Positions 52,541 to 60,993 of a stretch of 64,000 bases of DNA are shown here, in pieces. The notes below the pieces were generated by a model that saw nothing but the letters and a program-made list of their open reading frames with translations, was not told the origin of the DNA and made no database searches. Positions within the stretch are counted from its first letter, which is position 1. Each line of letters starts with the position of its first letter. The position numbers and the translations under genes were made by a program. The DNA comes from CAMDKS01 sp964402975 (lineage in GTDB: Bacteria > Bdellovibrionota_B > Oligoflexia > Oligoflexales > RGVZ01): the NCBI GenBank assembly GCA_964402975.1, contig CAYOEM010000003.1, positions 124,001 through 188,000 on the forward strand, in the 5' to 3' direction.

Positions 52541-53464
52541 TTACTTGTTTGTGTTCTTTGTGCGCGCCTGAAGTGCATCAGCCAGCGTCTCAATGGCTCC
52601 GGCAATGTAATGGGATGTGCTGAACGCATCCTTGGATTTGATGAAAATAAAACGGTCATTTTGGACCGCCTTGAGTCGCTTCCAAATATGATGAGATTTT
52701 ATTATTCTTTTTAGCGATGGACTTTCATCCTCTAGGATAACGATAAAATCAGGATTCATTTTCAGCAACGTCTCGGCGTCGATTTTAGGCCAAGCATCAA
52801 GACCTTGCAAGGCTGCGACGTTCAGGCCGCCCGCCTTAATAATAATATCGTTAAAGAGCGTATTTTTGCCCATAATGGTGAGGTCTGTACTGTAGTTTAA
52901 AAGTGTGGGTTTGCTTGATTCTGTTTTTGTGTATCGGCTTATGGTGCTGACCCGATTCAGTAGCGCTTCGCGAAATTTTTCCGACGGACCTTCACAACCT
53001 GTGAATTTTCCAATTTTTAGAATGTTCTCTGCGATATCATCGACTGTCGAAAATTGAGTAAGAGTCAGCGTTTTTATAGACCGATCTTTAAGTTTCTGAA
53101 TGACTTCCTGTCGATTGAACGAGGCTGCTATCACGAGATCTGGCTTATATTTAATGATATTTTCAATGTCGCTATGGACCCGGCCATGAATTAAGGGGGC
53201 ACGATCAGTAATATTGCTCGACTTAGGATCGTCGGCTAGTTTCGACAGTGCGATGACGCGGCTTATGCCGCCACACGTGGGCATCAAGTCCATAAGAATT
53301 TCATCACTGGCGAGCGACATGGACACGATGCGACGAGGCGCGTCAGTCGTTTTCATTCCCGCAGTGACGCGTGGTGACTCAAAAATTAGGGCTGTGATTA
53401 CTATGTTTCGAAGACACGCCGACCATCTTTGGATCCGGGGGCCTGACCTTCGTTCTAATGCCAA
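52541..53464 (-). CDS. BtuF/FhuD-type periplasmic substrate-binding protein
   Basis: 307 residues from a TTG start that overlaps the upstream lipoprotein gene by 10 bp. The Peripla_BP_2 fold is recognisable: PRRIVSMSLASDEILMDLM, YKPDLVIAASFNRQEVIQKL, LTLTQFSTVDDIAENILKIG and NPDFIVILEDE. Such proteins bind cobalamin, haem or ferric siderophores for ABC import. No permease or ATPase gene lies beside it. A weak signal-like segment (LRNIVITALIFESPRVTA) is present. Confidence 0.78.
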   Translation of the reverse strand: MALERRSGPRIQRWSACLRNIVITALIFESPRVTAGMKTTDAPRRIVSMSLASDEILMDLMPTCGGISRVIALSKLADDPKSSNITDRAPLIHGRVHSDIENIIKYKPDLVIAASFNRQEVIQKLKDRSIKTLTLTQFSTVDDIAENILKIGKFTGCEGPSEKFREALLNRVSTISRYTKTESSKPTLLNYSTDLTIMGKNTLFNDIIIKAGGLNVAALQGLDAWPKIDAETLLKMNPDFIVILEDESPSLKRIIKSHHIWKRLKAVQNDRFIFIKSKDAFSTSHYIAGAIETLADALQARTKNTNK

Positions 53465-54297
53465 GGTTGTTTGCCTTTTTCATATCCTGTGGCTTGATCG
53501 CTAAGACCATTGCCTTTTACGAACGAGCCATCGTGAAGTTCGACCCAATTTCCATTTTGATAAATAAGTGGATGGTCGCCTTTTTCGAACTCACCAACCA
53601 CGGGGCCGTTTGGTGCTGAATGTCTGGTCACCTGCCTGGTCACATATTTCACTTTACCTTTACCTGGCCAGTTCATTTGTGGATTTGAGAAGGGGCTGGC
53701 TGCAGCCTTGGCATTGCCGCTGGCAGGCATCGTACCAGCCTGTGATGGCACGGGCGCGCCTTCCGTTGGAGCGTCAGTCACGGCGGTATTTTGAGCTGCT
53801 GCCGGATTTCCCTCATTGAGAGCCTGAGTTGTATTGTTGAGTGGGACGGACTGGGGATTGCCGCCATTTAGACTGGTATTTCCTCCATTCAATCCTGGGT
53901 TGGCTGTTTGAGTCATCGTCTCGTCAGGTAGAGAGTTATTTAGTGATGCCCCAATAGCAGCCGTATCGTCAGCGCCGCCGTTGGCTGGAGCGTTTCCAGT
54001 GTTGGCAATATTTCCCCCTCCGTTTCCGCCGTTAGCAAAATTTCCGCCCCCGGAGTTTTCCACTGCGTTATTCATCGAGGCACCTTGCGCGGCAGATTCG
54101 TCACCCGCCTCGGATGGCCCGCCGTTCAGCGAGGCGTTTTGGCTCCCTTGCTGACTGCTGCCTTGCGTAACAGGATCCTCGCCCTGAGCCTGTTTATCGC
54201 TGGAGCATTTTGATAGTAAAAGAAGGGCTATCAATGGCAATAAACGCTGCCATTTGGTCCACGGCCAGCTGAACGTCGATTGATTTGCAAAAAGCAT
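53455..54297 (-). CDS. Asn/Gly-rich lipoprotein-like protein with SH3-type C-terminus
   Basis: About 280 residues from the ATG at 54297, with GGAGGC upstream. A hydrophobic signal (LLPLIALLLLSKC) ends in a Cys, but Lys at -1 is unusual for a lipobox. Residues 25-200 are low-complexity, built from Asn/Gly/Ala motifs such as ASLNGG, NGGNGGGN and LNGGNTSLNGGN. The last 80 residues (VTRQVTRHSAPNGPVVGEFE, HPLIYQNGNWVELHDGSFV) look like a bacterial SH3 domain, a cell-wall-binding fold. Overlaps the binding-protein gene, so co-expressed. Confidence 0.65.
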   Translation of the reverse strand: MLFANQSTFSWPWTKWQRLLPLIALLLLSKCSSDKQAQGEDPVTQGSSQQGSQNASLNGGPSEAGDESAAQGASMNNAVENSGGGNFANGGNGGGNIANTGNAPANGGADDTAAIGASLNNSLPDETMTQTANPGLNGGNTSLNGGNPQSVPLNNTTQALNEGNPAAAQNTAVTDAPTEGAPVPSQAGTMPASGNAKAAASPFSNPQMNWPGKGKVKYVTRQVTRHSAPNGPVVGEFEKGDHPLIYQNGNWVELHDGSFVKGNGLSDQATGYEKGKQPWH

Positions 54298-54451
54298 ATT
54301 GCCTCCGTTGGCTCGCATTCCATTCAATCTCGCGCGCCATGGACGGTATCGGAACTCGGGTAGTTCACATGAGGCAAATAATGATCACTACCACTGACGT
54401 CGAGTTGGTGTGTTTCCAAAATCAGCAATCAAGCGATCAAAAATTAGCAGC

Positions 54452-56773
54452 TTACCCTGCGGTGATCTCGAACGTTGGCTGGCCTTTTTCATCCAAATCG
54501 ACCAGTATTTTTCCCGAAGACTTTGCAAGTTTTCCAAACAGAAGCTCGTCGGAAAGCGGCTTTTTAATTTTATCCTGGATTACACGGCCTAACGGCCGAG
54601 CCCCATAAGATACATCATATCCCTTCTCGGCAAGCCAGCTACGAAGTCGCTCGGTAGTTTTAAAGGCGATGTTTTTCGCAGATAGCTTTTTGGAGATCTC
54701 ATCAAGAAATTTATCTACGATCATTAGAACGACGTCTTTTGGAAGCGGTCTGAATGTGATGATTCCGTCTAGTCTGTTTCTAAATTCTGGAGAGAACAAA
54801 TCTTTAATAGCTTTTAGCTCGCCTTCTTCGAACGCAAGTGCAGGGCGACCAAATCCGATACTTCCCTGAAGAAGATCTCTCGCTCCTGCGTTCGTGGTCA
54901 TAATAATAATCGTATTACGGAAGTCTGTTTTTCGCCCGTTGTTGTCGGTAAGGGTTCCGTGATCAAACACCTGGAGCAGAATGTTCTGCATGTCGGGGTG
55001 TGCCTTCTCGATTTCATCAAGTAGTAGAACCGCGTGCGGCGACTTATTAATGGCCTCTGTAAGAAGCCCTCCTTGTTCAAATCCTACATATCCCGGGGGG
55101 GCGCCGATCAGTCGGCTAACTGCATGGCGCTCCATGTACTCGGACATATCAAATCGAATGAATTCGATGCCGAGCACTTGCGATAGCTGTTTTGCAACCT
55201 CGGTTTTTCCGACGCCCGTTGGACCACAAAACAGAAAGCTACCAATCGGCTTATCGCTGTTTCCAAGTCCCGAACGCGACATTTTGATCATTTCCGTTAC
55301 GGAATCAACCGCCGCGTCCTGACCAAAAACGACGGATTTTAGTCTTGAAGCAAGATCCTTCAATTCTTGTCGGGCTGCTGACGTGATTTTTTCTGCTGGA
55401 ACCCGTGCCATGCGTGCGACGACTTTCTGAACATCTTCAATCGTGGCTCGCTTCACTTTTGCAGACTGTTTTCCGTGACCTTTCAGTGCGAAACTCGCGC
55501 CGACCTCGTCAACGACGTCGATGGCTTTATCTGGAAGCTTTTTATCGCGAAGGTATTTGACGGATAGATCGACCGCAGCTTTTAAAACTTCATCCGGGAA
55601 CTTGGCGTGATGATGCTCCTCGTAGCGACTGCGTAGTCCCTTTAGGATTTTTACAGTATTTTCGGGGGAGGGCTCTTCCACATCGATTTTTTGAAATCTA
55701 CGGCTCAATGCAGCGTCAGCTTCAAAGTGCTGGCGGAATTCCTTAAATGTTGTACTGCCTATGCATCGTACTTCGCCGCTGCTAAGTGCTGGCTTCAGTA
55801 GATTGCTGGCATCCATGGTGCCGCCGCTAACCTGTCCGGCGCCAATGACCGTGTGAATTTCGTCAATAAACAGGATGGCATTTGGTTTCTTGCGGATGGC
55901 TTTGATGACGCCTTTCAAACGCTGCTCGAAATCACCCCGAAATTTTGTACCTGCAAGCAAAGATCCCATATCGAGTGAATAGATTACGGCATTCTTCATG
56001 GGGGCTGGGATGTCGCCTTGTTCGATTTTCCAGGCTATACCTTCCGCGATAGCTGTTTTTCCGACTCCAGGATCCCCGACAAGTAGCGGGTTGTTTTTTC
56101 GTCGCCGACATAACACCTGAACGCAGCGCTCAATTTCATCCTCGCGGCCCACTAGAGGATCAATTTTCCCCTCTTTTGCGCGTTCATTGAGATTCACCGC
56201 CCATTGCGCAAGAGGGTCTTTATTTGTTCCCACTTGAGTTTCATCTTCAACGGGACCGGGTCTTGTGCTCCGATTTTCGTTATCGTCAGTTTCGTCAGAG
56301 CTGGCAATTAATTTGTCATCTTCCCCACCAACGTCTTCTGGTAGTTTTGACAGGCCATGTGACACGTAGTTGATGATGTCGAACCTGGTTATGCTTTGCT
56401 GCTGTAAAATATAGACGGCAAAAGAGTCGCGTTCGCTGAACATGCTGATAAGAATATTCTCGCCGCGAATACGGTCCTTTCCTGCTGATCTAACGTGCTG
56501 TGCCGCTCGTTGAATGACGCGCTGGAATCCGACAGTGGGCTGAGGCATCTGTCCTGGCCTCAGAATGCCGCTTGGGATGTGTTCGGAGAAGAAATCTTCT
56601 AACTTGCCGCGAGTGACTTCAACTGAACCCCCACACGCGCGAATGGCCTTAATGGCAGAATCATTTTGAAGTAAAGCAAAAAGAATGTGCTCAATCGTGA
56701 CGTACTCGTGACCTCTGCGGGCGGCTTCGCTGACAGCTAGGTTCAGACTGATTTCAAGATCATGGCTAATCAT
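54452..56773 (-). CDS. clpA: Clp protease ATP-binding subunit ClpA
   Basis: 773 residues. Clp_N repeats (ISHDLEISLNLAVSEAARRG, HEYVTIEHILFALL), AAA-1 with GDPGVGKT, AAA-2 with GPTGVGKT and LLDEIEKAHPDMQNILLQVFD, and no long middle coiled coil. This is ClpA, which unfolds substrates for ClpP. The clpS adaptor gene is 60 bp upstream in the same direction, the classic pair of N-end rule degradation. An unusual acidic insert (about 145-180) separates the N domain from AAA-1. Confidence 0.94.
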   Translation of the reverse strand: MISHDLEISLNLAVSEAARRGHEYVTIEHILFALLQNDSAIKAIRACGGSVEVTRGKLEDFFSEHIPSGILRPGQMPQPTVGFQRVIQRAAQHVRSAGKDRIRGENILISMFSERDSFAVYILQQQSITRFDIINYVSHGLSKLPEDVGGEDDKLIASSDETDDNENRSTRPGPVEDETQVGTNKDPLAQWAVNLNERAKEGKIDPLVGREDEIERCVQVLCRRRKNNPLLVGDPGVGKTAIAEGIAWKIEQGDIPAPMKNAVIYSLDMGSLLAGTKFRGDFEQRLKGVIKAIRKKPNAILFIDEIHTVIGAGQVSGGTMDASNLLKPALSSGEVRCIGSTTFKEFRQHFEADAALSRRFQKIDVEEPSPENTVKILKGLRSRYEEHHHAKFPDEVLKAAVDLSVKYLRDKKLPDKAIDVVDEVGASFALKGHGKQSAKVKRATIEDVQKVVARMARVPAEKITSAARQELKDLASRLKSVVFGQDAAVDSVTEMIKMSRSGLGNSDKPIGSFLFCGPTGVGKTEVAKQLSQVLGIEFIRFDMSEYMERHAVSRLIGAPPGYVGFEQGGLLTEAINKSPHAVLLLDEIEKAHPDMQNILLQVFDHGTLTDNNGRKTDFRNTIIIMTTNAGARDLLQGSIGFGRPALAFEEGELKAIKDLFSPEFRNRLDGIITFRPLPKDVVLMIVDKFLDEISKKLSAKNIAFKTTERLRSWLAEKGYDVSYGARPLGRVIQDKIKKPLSDELLFGKLAKSSGKILVDLDEKGQPTFEITAG

Positions 56774-56833
56774 TCTGTCTCCCTTCCGTTTGAGTGCTAA
56801 GACTCAACTCATACTCTGCACACGTGCAAGCGC

Positions 56834-57193
56834 CTATATCTTCTCCATAGTACACTGAAGAGGGTGCTCATTTTCTCTCGCACACTCCATAACAAGCGAT
56901 ACCTTGGTTTCAGCAATTTCAAATGGAAAAACGCCGCATACGCCCACCCCTTTGTGGTGTACGGCAAGCATCACTTCTGTAGCGGCATTGCGATCTTTCC
57001 CAAAATAAGTTTCCAAAATCATGACGACAAAATCCATTGGAGTGAAATCGTCATTGTGTAGAAGTACCTTGTAAAGTGACGGAGGCCGAGCCTCTACTTT
57101 TCGTTCCGTGACAACAGCACCACCGGTACCACGCTGGCTGTCGTCGTGATTTCCTGCTGACATGAGGTTGATCAATTTACCGGGCATAAGCAT
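56834..57193 (-). CDS. clpS: ClpS adaptor
   Basis: About 119 residues. The family core is complete: YKVLLHNDDFTPMDFVVMIL, then MLAVHHKGVGVCGVFPFEIAETKV. The HND loop and the hydrophobic pocket bind N-degron residues and hand them to ClpA. The start is uncertain among ATG 57193, ATG 57187 and an upstream TTG; GGGAG about 10 bp before 57193 favours that one. A 30-residue polar N-terminal tail is typical. Confidence 0.92.
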   Translation of the reverse strand: MLMPGKLINLMSAGNHDDSQRGTGGAVVTERKVEARPPSLYKVLLHNDDFTPMDFVVMILETYFGKDRNAATEVMLAVHHKGVGVCGVFPFEIAETKVSLVMECARENEHPLQCTMEKI

Positions 57194-57401
57194 CAACCAT
57201 ATTCTCCCTGAAAGGGACCGTTAGTCTTCACACCTCTCCTTATTAGATTCTATCGGAAAAGTCGTATAATTCCTTCCCACTAGCCAAAAAGATGTGTCGT
57301 CTCGCGGGGTTATCAAGGTCGGTTTGTCTCATGTACCCGATTTATTTGGAATAATAGGGTGCCCGAGGGGGTCGGAACGGTCGGTTTGAGGCGCTACAGA
57401 C

Positions 57402-58127
57402 TCAACCAGGATCGTTCTCGGGTTCGATACGGATAACAACCCGGCGGTTGGCGGCTCTAGCGAGTTCCAGTTCAGTGCCCTGTAGTCCAATCGTAGGGCG
57501 CTTGGGTTGTGTGTGAGCAAAAGCCTGTACACTCATTCTTCGTTCATCCACTCCTCGTTCAAGGAACATACGCATGAGAGATATCCCTCGTGAGGAGCTG
57601 AGCTCCCAGTTGGATGCAAATTTTCCACTTTTTATTGGCACATCGTCGGTGTGACCTTCTATTTTTAGTTTATAAAGCTTTGGAGCGCTCGCGATAACTT
57701 TCATAACTTGGCCGACGACTGCTGAAAATTGGGGATTGCCGTCTGCTGAACCAGTGGCAAACAAGAGTCCGTCCTTAAATTCCACGGTCACTCCTGTTTG
57801 GTCTAATTTTACCTGCGCGTTTTTGTCCAGTTCAAGACGTTTAATTTCGTTTTCAATGCGCTGACTAACGGCGGTCAAGGAGTCTTTTTTTGCCAGGAAC
57901 TTGGTGTTTTGAATAGCCTCTCGCAGTACGTCGGCTTTTTGCTGATTAACGGTTGAAAATGAAAGTTGTAGAATGAAAAAGCTAATCAAGATCATGCTCA
58001 TATCAGAAAAAGACATCAACCATAGGCCGTCGTGCTTTTTTCTCTGGAACTTTTTTTGAGGCTTCGTTGGTAACGAAAAGTCCCCGGCGTGGTCAACTTC
58101 TGCGGCGATTGAGACGTCTTGATTCAT
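57402..58127 (-). CDS. motB: Flagellar motor stator protein MotB
   Basis: 241 residues. A cytoplasmic N-terminus (1-33), a single span with the proton-binding Asp D42 in WLMSFSDMSMILISFFILQL, a short plug-like helix, and a C-terminal OmpA-like peptidoglycan-binding domain (KIEGHTDDVPI, NWELSSSRG, ANRRVVI). Three base pairs separate it from motA, so the two form the stator operon. Short compared with the 308-residue E. coli MotB, within the range of other phyla. Confidence 0.93.
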   Translation of the reverse strand: MNQDVSIAAEVDHAGDFSLPTKPQKKFQRKKHDGLWLMSFSDMSMILISFFILQLSFSTVNQQKADVLREAIQNTKFLAKKDSLTAVSQRIENEIKRLELDKNAQVKLDQTGVTVEFKDGLLFATGSADGNPQFSAVVGQVMKVIASAPKLYKLKIEGHTDDVPIKSGKFASNWELSSSRGISLMRMFLERGVDERRMSVQAFAHTQPKRPTIGLQGTELELARAANRRVVIRIEPENDPG

Positions 58128-58130
58128 CGA

Positions 58131-58901
58131 CTATGAAGCTCCGCGATTGGCCTGTGGCATGTGTTTCGCAGCATAAGTTTTCACAATATCTTTCATGTGG
58201 ATACTGGATTTCTTACCGCGAATATTTAAAACTCCTTCTAGTACCATCATGTCAATTTCATGGATTTTCTCAGCCTCAATCTGGATCTTTTCTCCCCATG
58301 GGCCATAGAGTATTGTACCTAGCATGAGACCGTAGAGTGTAGTGATCAGCGCCATGGCCATGCCGCTTCCTAATTTTGTAGGGTCACTCATATTTGAGAG
58401 CATAGCGATGAGACCCATCAGAGTTCCGATCATTCCCATGCCGGGGCATAGTTTTGACATATTTTCGAACAAATTGGCTGCGAGAGACATGTGTGTTTGC
58501 TTTGCGTTAATGCGTGCGAGAAGGTTGTGTCTAATCTCTTCAGTTTTAAAGTCATTTATGATGAGTGAAAACCCATCGCGGAGGAGGTCATAGCGAGTTT
58601 GGTCGCGCAGTGGAACGAGAGAGCCTAGACCGTCAGTTCGCACAATCTGTGACGCCCGAGTTAAAGTTGCGATAATTTCTGCTTGATGCTGGGAGTGGCG
58701 GCTAAAAATTGACGATACTAGGAGCTTGACCCCCATAATTAGATCTTGCACGGTGTGCGACAACATCATCACTGATGGTGGAGCCACGCCTAAAAGAACC
58801 ATGGCCGCTGGATCCCAGTAGCCGTGAAATTTAGCGGCAGGATGTGTCAGAGCGTACCAAATGGCAAAACTAATGCCAGAGAGGCCCAAGAGCTGCGACA
58901 T
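58131..58901 (-). CDS. motA: Flagellar motor stator protein MotA
   Basis: 256 residues with four membrane spans. The loop after span 2 carries the cytoplasmic charged segment. The third and fourth spans show the MotA pattern: LCPGMGMIGTLMGLIAML (with the conserved Pro-Gly), and GSGMAMALITTLYGLMLGTI. Followed immediately by motB. TolQ/ExbB-like identity is unlikely because the partner has an OmpA domain. Confidence 0.93.
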   Translation of the reverse strand: MSQLLGLSGISFAIWYALTHPAAKFHGYWDPAAMVLLGVAPPSVMMLSHTVQDLIMGVKLLVSSIFSRHSQHQAEIIATLTRASQIVRTDGLGSLVPLRDQTRYDLLRDGFSLIINDFKTEEIRHNLLARINAKQTHMSLAANLFENMSKLCPGMGMIGTLMGLIAMLSNMSDPTKLGSGMAMALITTLYGLMLGTILYGPWGEKIQIEAEKIHEIDMMVLEGVLNIRGKKSSIHMKDIVKTYAAKHMPQANRGAS

Positions 58902-59001
58902 AGAGCACCTTCGCGCGGTGTGGGTAAAGACTCAATCTACTGAGTCTATATTACGACTCACCGTAGGTACTAGTCATTGGGCAGAATTTGCAGGGTGCGT
59001 C

Positions 59002-59955
59002 TTACTTTGGCTCGAAAGGTTTCCCGTCCGGCATCGAAACCCATTGCTCGGGACGTAGTTCGATAAGTTTCGCATCGTTTATGCGTCGGCCCATCGTGTA
59101 CTTCTCGGCGTTAATTTCGCGTTTCCGGCACTTTTCAATTTTATACATACGTGAGTAGAATGTGACTATTTTGCCGTCAACACCCTTGCAAGCTTCGTCG
59201 ATTGGAATGATGTCGACGCCGGCGCTACCGTCAAGAAGTTTGCTGAATTCCTTATCAACAATCGAGGTGATGTCGCGCCCCTGTCTAATGCCGTAAAATT
59301 CTCGTGCTGTAAGGGCGAGAATTTCGGTGCTTTTTATTCCTTGAGCCTTGCGATGACTGAGCAGTGTTTCGTAGTCCGGGACCAATTTACGAACGCAGTT
59401 TTCGACGAAATAAATGTCGGTGTATGAGAATGTAACGTATTTTTTACTGAAAAAAGTGCAGGGACGGTCTTTCGTGCTGACGTGCTCCCAGGTATCCCCG
59501 ACCGGTAGGGCGGCTACGTCAGTGGCTTCAACTTCAATAGTTTTAATGCCCTCGCGGGCGAATTTGAAAATCTCCTCCTGATTTACGATGAGGTGGCGTG
59601 TGCAGTTTCTGATTTTGTAAAGCTCTCCGTAGACGGAGACGAGATTATTTTTATATTTAGCACAGACGGCTTGAATTTCCCGGGATGTAAATTGTTTTGG
59701 GGGAGGGGGATCCGGCTCTTTTGGAACCTTTATGATATTGTCATCATCGTCGGCAGCCCCAGCCTTCGCTCCAGACGCCATCGGTTGATCGGGTGAGGGC
59801 TCGATGACCCCGCTCGAATCAACCGGCATAATCTCATCCTGTGCCATGATTTCAGCAGCTGGGCACAACCCGGACAAAAAAAGAGCAGTCATCGCTAGGC
59901 GGCTTAAAACCGCTGCCACTGTTAACCCGGGATAATTTAATCGCTCAATTTTCAC
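59002..59955 (-). CDS. Secreted protein with three tandem Cys-x20-Cys repeats
   Basis: 317 residues. A signal peptide-like N-terminus (hydrophobic 12-34) is followed by a Pro/Asp-rich linker (40-88). Three repeats follow, each with a Cys pair: C98-C118, C166-C187 and C256-C276. The shared text is V(T/S)(V/F)Y then YKIRNC, YFVENC or YKIEKC, followed by basic residues and, farther on, GIKTIEVEATD, GIKSTEILALT and DAKLIELRPEQ. Repeat units are about 60-90 residues. The equal Cys spacing (20 or 21) suggests one disulfide per repeat. No known family recognised. It lies upstream of motAB in the same direction, 100 bp apart. Confidence 0.75.
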   Translation of the reverse strand: MKIERLNYPGLTVAAVLSRLAMTALFLSGLCPAAEIMAQDEIMPVDSSGVIEPSPDQPMASGAKAGAADDDDNIIKVPKEPDPPPPKQFTSREIQAVCAKYKNNLVSVYGELYKIRNCTRHLIVNQEEIFKFAREGIKTIEVEATDVAALPVGDTWEHVSTKDRPCTFFSKKYVTFSYTDIYFVENCVRKLVPDYETLLSHRKAQGIKSTEILALTAREFYGIRQGRDITSIVDKEFSKLLDGSAGVDIIPIDEACKGVDGKIVTFYSRMYKIEKCRKREINAEKYTMGRRINDAKLIELRPEQWVSMPDGKPFEPK

Positions 59956-60131
59956 ATCAGACCTCTAGGAGCACGTTCCAAGGAGATCGGTCGGCAAAAT
60001 CGCCACGAACTTTTGTGTTTTTTTTAAATTGAGGAAAGGTGCGCCATAACAGCCGAAAATGATTGAATATTGGGATGGCGTTTTTTTAATTACCAGACGG
60101 CCGATCAGGCTCTTTATAGCCTATGAACGTC

Positions 60132-60170
60132 AAACACCCCCGATTTACCCAAGGGGCGGTCGGGGGTGCT
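60132..60170 (-). terminator. Terminator of the Lys/His-rich protein gene
   Basis: A 9-bp stem CACCCCCGA / TCGGGGGTG with a 16-nt loop, followed on the minus strand by TTTGACG. It lies about 35 bp after the stop codon. Confidence 0.65.
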
Positions 60171-60204
60171 TGTTCGAGTTTAAATCTAATCCAATTGGGA
60201 CAGG

Positions 60205-60681
60205 TTATTTAGCTGCCAAATGTTTGGAGGTTTTTTTGCTCTTCTTATGTTTGGCCAAGTGTTTTGAATGCTTCGCCAGCTTGTGATGCTTATGGCTGAG
60301 TTTACTTAAATTCGCTTTTTTGTGTTTTGATCTAGAGGCGATTTTTGAATGCTTCTTATGTTTTGCTTTTGCGAGTTTCTTACCAGATTTTTTACCCTTG
60401 CTAGCGATGTGTTTCTTGGATTTTTTGTGAGCCTCAAGGTTTTTTGTATGAGATGGCATTGTCTTTTGAGCGAAAACCGGTAGCTGAGACGTTGAATCGA
60501 CGTGGCTGGCACTATGAGACCTATGAGGTCTAACCGGTACCGTGGCGGTTTCTGCAGCGCGGTAGACTCCGAATCCAAGGGCAGCTAATACTGACAACAC
60601 GGAGGCTCCTATGATGGATTTTTTGAGCCAGGTGGATTTCTTTACGCTAATTTTACTTTTTGAGAAGGTGGTGTTGGACAT
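60205..60681 (-). CDS. Lys/His-rich single-span membrane protein
   Basis: 158 residues. A basic N-terminus, one membrane span (IIGASVLSVLAALGFGVYRAA, about 23-43) and an unstructured exterior tail. The last 75 residues are almost half Lys and His (KKHIASKGKKSGKKLAKAK, HKHHKLAKHSKHLAKHKKSK). This might bind anionic polymers such as teichoic-like acids, LPS or peptidoglycan, or metal ions through His; these are guesses. The tail resembles H1-type tails in composition but is exported. No family recognised. Confidence 0.6.
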   Translation of the reverse strand: MSNTTFSKSKISVKKSTWLKKSIIGASVLSVLAALGFGVYRAAETATVPVRPHRSHSASHVDSTSQLPVFAQKTMPSHTKNLEAHKKSKKHIASKGKKSGKKLAKAKHKKHSKIASRSKHKKANLSKLSHKHHKLAKHSKHLAKHKKSKKTSKHLAAK

Positions 60682-60993
60682 GTCTCACTCCATTTCCGCT
60701 TTAGTTCAGCAACGACAGCAATAGTTCCGCAGTAGGGCACCTAACGCCCTGGTGCCCGGGGTGCAAGGCCGGTGCCAATAAATACGCTCTATGGTTTAGG
60801 GGGCTTAGAGGAGAGAAGCGAGGGCTGGGCTGTCAATTTTTTTGACAGTGTCATCCAATTCTTTTTAAAGCAATGCTCGTGTTTCTGAAGATTGAGGGTA
60901 ACTTAGCCGTAGCCGCGTTCGACGGCGTAAAAGCAAAGGGCTCACCGTTTATTACGGTGAGCCCGGATTGAATTGCTAAAATATCGTGAGCTA
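60682..60993. other. Intergenic region with inverted repeat and terminator
   Basis: 312 bp without a convincing gene. It holds the promoter of the Lys/His-rich protein (minus strand), a perfect inverted repeat CTGTCAA-TTTTT-TTGACAG at 60830-60848 whose right half begins the 12-mer TTTGACAGTGTC (60841-60852, also found at 61906-61917), and the terminator of the next lipoprotein gene at 60938-60964. Confidence 0.5.
60938..60964 (-). terminator. Terminator of the IDIG-repeat lipoprotein gene
   Basis: A perfect 11-bp stem GGGCTCACCGT / ACGGTGAGCCC with a 5-nt loop and, on the minus strand, TTTGCTTTT. It lies 30 bp after the stop codon. Confidence 0.85.

Noticed and set aside
53455..53464. Possible frameshift joining the SH3 lipoprotein and the BtuF-like protein
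   Set aside because: Both have complete, unrelated domains. The second starts at TTG inside the first gene's end with a normal short overlap, so they are two coupled genes.
58131..58901. TolQ/ExbB-type proton channel instead of MotA
   Set aside because: The adjacent partner has an OmpA-like peptidoglycan domain and MotB-type Asp span, and span 3-4 text is that of MotA.
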